A DNA stretch of 64,000 nucleotides from Pythium myriotylum (taxonomy: Eukaryota > Oomycota > Peronosporomycetes > Pythiales > Pythiaceae): contig JALJCQ010000023.1 in assembly GCA_023091665.1 (NCBI GenBank), forward strand, positions 1,426,001 through 1,490,000, written 5' to 3'. Below the pieces are notes generated by a model. It worked only from the letters and a program-made list of their open reading frames with translations. It was not told the origin of the DNA and searched no databases. Positions within the stretch are counted from its first letter, which is position 1; the number at the start of each line of letters is the position of its first letter. Positions 60,223 through 64,000 of this stretch are shown piece after piece. A program made the translations under genes and the position numbers.

Positions 60223-62056
60223 ATGGCCTCTCCCGACGTCAAGCCAGGCTCGATCGCTTTTATTGGCCCAGCGCACTCATCGTCACTCGACTCGTTCACC
60301 TACGTGCGCGTCCGGCGTATCGAGCATCAGACAGCATGGGTGCAACCTGTCGGACCTGACCGACGTCGAGTCGAGTGAGCTAGATGTGCCCGTCACCAAG
60401 CTCCGTCATCGTTTGGTGGACCCACGCGAGACTGACCTGTGGCCTGGATCGTATGTCGGGCATCCTGTCGCTTTTCTCCAACCGCGGGGCTTATCGGCCG
60501 GGTTGTGGGCCTATGGTGTCGTGTCGGGATACCAAATGACGGACGACGGCCCGACACTTGACATTATTCACGTTGACACGGTTGTGAATGTTGTTCTCAG
60601 CGAACCCCCGCGACTGATCAAGGTCGACGTGGTCAATTACGCACTCCAAATTGGTGCGGGGGCAAACGGTGTGGCGTTGAGCCCGATGGAGTTACTAGAG
60701 CACCAAGACGCAGTTTGTGCGGCAACGTCCAAGCGCCGAAAATCTATCGTATCGGCTGTGGAATCATTGCTGACATCACCATTTATTCCTGGCGACATTG
60801 TTCTGCTGATTCGTCCTAACGATCTTCAAACAGTCCGTGTTCGGCGACAACATATCATTGACTGCGCGAGCCAATCATCCAAAAAGCGTGCCAATACGGT
60901 ATTCAACGATCCTCAACTTACAGCAACACCAACTGCGTATCCACCTCAGCACCAGCCATCTGATATCGATGAGCTCCTCGACGATGCGGTAAGTAATATC
61001 GATTCGAGGAATGACAAAGCGGAAGTACAGCGTCAAAATCAAGCGTTGCGCAAGCGTCAACGTCTGCCATCCTCTTCATCATCATCCTCATCCACGTCCG
61101 AGGTCGAGGACACGCGTGAAGTGGTGGTACATCGGCCTCATCGCTCGTCTAATTCCCTATTTCAACCATCGACAGCCGAACTATCCCTCCATGCACTCGT
61201 AGCAAGTCCGTCATTGGCAGGTACGTCTCCACATGACACGCTAGAATCGCTGCAGCACTCCCCCCGCGTGGTGAAGTTTTTGCCATCTCCTCCCATTCTT
61301 CGTGGTGCGTACGGATTCGATTTCAGCCGTGGACTCGAAGTTGTGCACTTCAGACACGTCACGACCGCGGACCGAATCGCTGCACGTGAAGCCGGTGTTG
61401 ACATGACTGATTTCTCAAAGAAGAATGTCATCCGACCCCCAGCGAAGGCGCGTAATCGAGCGGATGTAGCCGACGCACTGCGAACATTCCGACTCTTCGG
61501 TCGCTATTTCTACAACAAGAAAACTATCGCGGTTATCGAAGCCGCGGGTGTTTTTGTTGATGAGCATACTGGTATTCGAGGTGATGACGCCGTTGGATGG
61601 AATTACATTGCATGGTGGATAGGTGACAAGTTCGGCAAGTTTAGCAGCCTTTTATTGTGCAACGAGACCGCTGCGGCACAAGCCGTCGCGCTCGAGTTCA
61701 ACAGATTCGACGAAGGTCTCGCACAGTTCAATGATCTCCGACAGCCACGACGAACGGACGAGTCAGAACAACACCAGCGACCACGGCACGGTGAGAATGG
61801 ATCGCGTCATCCTGAACGACAACGCCGTCCTCCAACTGTACCCCTGAGCATCATCAGTAGCCTTCCGACGTCTGGCTCAAAGACTCTATGCATGAAGTAT
61901 TTATCCGTCGCGGGGTGCTCCGGAAACGGTAGCGGGGGCTGCTTCGACCCTCGGCGAGCTCATTTCCGACCAAAGGGATCCGATTTGCACGCTGACGCGC
62001 GCAGTTTTATTCAGAAACGATACCAAGGCTTTGCACCAGCTTTTGCAGATCTCTGA
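60223..62056 (+). pseudogene. DIRS-type element gag-like ORF, one frameshift
   Basis: Starts ATGGCCTCTCCCGAC at 60223 (MASPDVKPGSIAFIGPAH) and shifts frame near 60,350, after which WPGSYVGHPVAFLQPRGLS runs on to the stop at 62,056. Near the C-terminus is CMKYLSVAGC then SGGCFDPRRAH, a CCCH-like RNA-binding cluster typical of gag-like proteins of YR retroelements. About 600 codons. The segment FRLFGRYFYNKKTIAVIEAA is also conserved-looking. Confidence 0.65.
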
Positions 62057-62059
62057 CTA

Positions 62060-63091
62060 ATGGAAGATGAGCACATGCGCAAGAGCAAAACGCATTCACC
62101 AACTGAAGAGGTGCCCTGCGCATGTGATGACCACCAACGTCACCGCCGCGATTTTAACTTACAGTCACGGCTCATTGAAGCAACCAATGATTTCGCCTTA
62201 CGTGTCCTCCAAGATTTTGCCGCCATCCACGGCTATCAACTTCCACTTGCCAACTGGGACCAAGAGCAACTCGATCACACGTTCATCACAGAGGTGTCCG
62301 CGGTCGCTCGTGCATCCGGGGCAACACTTCCTGTCTTCATCCGTGCAATTCGCGGTGAGACCACCGAGGATCCGCGACCCAACAAGCACCTTCACCAAAT
62401 CCGTCGTCACATCGATAGTGTCGACAAATTGTCGCTGCTCCAGTGGAACCAAATCGTCGAGCACGGTGTGTGCCCGGAAGGGCTGCCAACAAAGCCGGTA
62501 GTGCAATCACATCGACCACCAAACCACGGTTTCGCTCAACGGCATGAAGCTCTAGTACGAAAACACATTCGCAAAGGTGCACGTGACGGTCGATATCTCA
62601 TCGTCGAAGAATCACTACTCCTGCAATGGCCTGAGATCTTTATCAGTCCGATTGGTGCAGTGGAGAAATCCTCAGATGACGGTGTTGATGTTCGGGTCAT
62701 CAACGACTATTCGTTCCCTGATGGGGCATCCGTGAACGATTTCACATCACGGGAGTTGTTCCCAACGATTACGTACAACCCACCGGCCGACATTGCTTGC
62801 CGAGTGCACGAACTACGACAAAAAGACCCCCACGCTGCGGTCATGATGATGCTCGGCGACGTGTCTGGAGCATATCGCCACGTGCCGATCAACGCCAACG
62901 CGGCTCATATGTTTTCATTTCGTTTCGACGGGTACGTTGTGGTTGATTTGTCGTGTGGATTTGGTTGGTGTGGATCTCCTGCATTCTACTCGCTGGCGGG
63001 CACTCTCATCCATCAGTTGTACGAATCATCTCAACCAGCCGCTCAATCAACGTCAAAGCACACGATATCAAAGCTGCTCGGATCGCTTTGA
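62060..63091 (+). pseudogene. DIRS-type reverse transcriptase, catalytic block missing
   Basis: RT features PIGAVEKSSDDGVDVRVIND, LGDVSGAYRHVPINANAAHM and CGFGWCGSPAFYSLAGTL match the early RT blocks of DIRS/Ngaro elements. The reading then ends at TISKLLGSL* without the [YFW]-x-DD motif and the thumb that should follow, so an internal deletion (near 63,030-63,110) removed the active site. It cannot be an active enzyme. Confidence 0.75.
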
Positions 63092-63100
63092 CACGTTAGT

Positions 63101-63985
63101 ATGTGCGTTCGTTCAACACGTGCATTTTTCCAGCGGCTACATTCGACTTGGGCTGCAGCGTCCTCATATCAACAAACCCGCCTATCAACTGATCTACGTC
63201 GTGACCTCATGTGGATCCAAACGCTACTCGACACAGGCGCGCTCAACAACGTACCAACTAGCTTGCTCGCACACACATCAGTACCCGACGTACACCTCTT
63301 CATGGACGCCAGCGACTCTGGTCTGTGTGTTCTCAATCCCGGACGGCGCGAGTACATTCGAGTGCAATTCAATGCCGAAGAACGTGCAAAGATCGCAACA
63401 GGTAGTTCCCAGGCAACTACGGCAAGCCTGCATTCCCAGATCATCGAGCTTCAATGGCGATCCCTGGCCGACACATCCAGACAGCACTACCTCAGTACGT
63501 GGCGCCAGTGGATCAAGTTCTGTTCAACACACAACCTGTCAACCTGGTTACCAGCCGACGACACCAATGCTCAATCCTTACAGCTCACTCTGTTCGCTGT
63601 TCACAGCTGGCGTTCAAACGATTCCTCACCAACACGACGTTCTGAAACAATACGATCTAAGCTCAGCCATATCGGATGGTGTCATCGCCTCGTCGCCGGA
63701 TTTTCCCCAAAGCTACAACCACACCACCAACTTGTTCTCGATGGGATGCGTCGAACCAGTGGCGTCCAACGCCAACGCGGCGCAGTCACCGTCGCGATGC
63801 TCCAAGCAATCGTCGATACGGTCGACTTCTCCGTCGCCCAACACCGCCTCATTTGTGGGGCTGCGATGCTGGGCTTCTTCTTTTGTCTGAGGGGATCCGA
63901 ATATCTCTCAACCAACGGCCGTCGGCACGCCTACTGCCTCCGCGTGGGCGACATTACAGTGTTCGATGCAACCGGCAACATATGA
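63101..63985 (+). pseudogene. DIRS-type RNase H start fused to tyrosine recombinase, truncated
   Basis: HLFMDASDSGLCVLN is the RNase H-like DASD motif; the rest of RNase H is missing, and ELQWRSLADTSRQHYLSTW begins the SAM-like/core-binding part of a tyrosine recombinase. FFFCLRGSEYL holds the first catalytic Arg. The frame stops at TGA (63,983-63,985) before the H-x-x-R and Tyr blocks, which would lie beyond the edge or are lost. Confidence 0.7.
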
Positions 63986-64000
63986 TCGCGCTACGCGGAT

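Larger units (their letters stand above)
60066..64000 (+). mobile_element. DIRS-type tyrosine-recombinase retroelement, internally deleted, runs off right edge
   Basis: Order on the plus strand: gag-like ORF with a CCCH-like Cys/His cluster (60,223-62,056), RT (62,060-63,091), RNase H plus tyrosine recombinase (63,101-63,985+). RT-RNase H-YR is the DIRS layout. The RT lacks its catalytic x-DD block and the RNase H lacks its C-terminal part; the gag frame is shifted once. A short palindrome (GCATCCAATTTGGATGC, 60,071-60,087) lies at the 5' end. The 3' end is outside the window. Confidence 0.8.

Noticed and set aside
1..64000. CRISPR array, bacterial operons, rRNA genes
   Set aside because: None seen; spliceosomal introns and oomycete gene content show a eukaryotic nuclear contig.

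Overview
The window is nuclear DNA of an oomycete, most likely a Phytophthora/Pythium-type member of the Peronosporales sensu lato. The evidence is compact, GC-rich genes with few, short (about 60-130 bp) GT-AG introns; intergenic gaps of a few hundred bases; elicitin-like cysteine signatures; secreted intradiol dioxygenases; and Inr-like TCACTTTGCAA motifs upstream of starts. The transposon mix (LINE, Crypton tyrosine recombinase, DIRS-type YR retroelement) also fits. Species cannot be named from sequence alone.

Layout. 1-15,000 is repeat-rich and gene-poor: a decayed transposase-like fragment (about 1.4-2.5 kb), a complete but broken LINE on the minus strand (about 4.0-9.0 kb; endonuclease, RT, zinc knuckle, RNase H), a Crypton-like tyrosine recombinase on the plus strand (9.2-11.7 kb), a SET-domain pseudogene with one in-frame stop (13.1-13.6 kb) and a small hairpin/TIR element (14.0-14.3 kb). 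From 15 to 37 kb the window is ordinary housekeeping euchromatin. It holds a 78-aa secreted cysteine-rich peptide, a copper amine oxidase, an ethanolamine-permease-like APC transporter, a tandem pair of PDE12-like 2'-phosphodiesterases, a NYN ribonuclease with a KH-like segment and Q/H-rich tail, a TPR+J-domain protein of the DNAJC8/SPF31 type, EIPR1 (TSSC1), a large disordered protein, an MSS51_C + PIH1/CS-like fusion, CIR1 and an ankyrin-repeat protein. I resolved the exon structures of the NYN, DNAJC8-like, EIPR1, disordered, CIR1 and bZIP-like genes; each assembled CDS is a whole number of codons.

From 37.9 kb the window changes to a lineage-specific cluster: two secreted intradiol dioxygenases; two receptor-like kinases whose ectodomains carry an elicitin-like signature, each followed by a Ser/Thr-rich stalk, one membrane helix and a TKL-type kinase; a bZIP-like/oomycete-specific protein; and a secreted copy of the second kinase's ectodomain that stops where the stalk would start.

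The most striking structure is a giant, nearly perfect inverted repeat: arms of about 5.75 kb (48,396-54,143 and 54,318-60,065) around a 174-bp spacer, with paired positions summing to 108,461. Each arm carries a dioxygenase gene, a bZIP-like gene and a decayed fragment of a second bZIP-like gene, giving identical gene pairs in mirror image. The left arm ends just upstream of the start codon of the secreted elicitin-like ectodomain gene. The right arm ends where an internally deleted DIRS-type element begins, and that element runs off the right edge.
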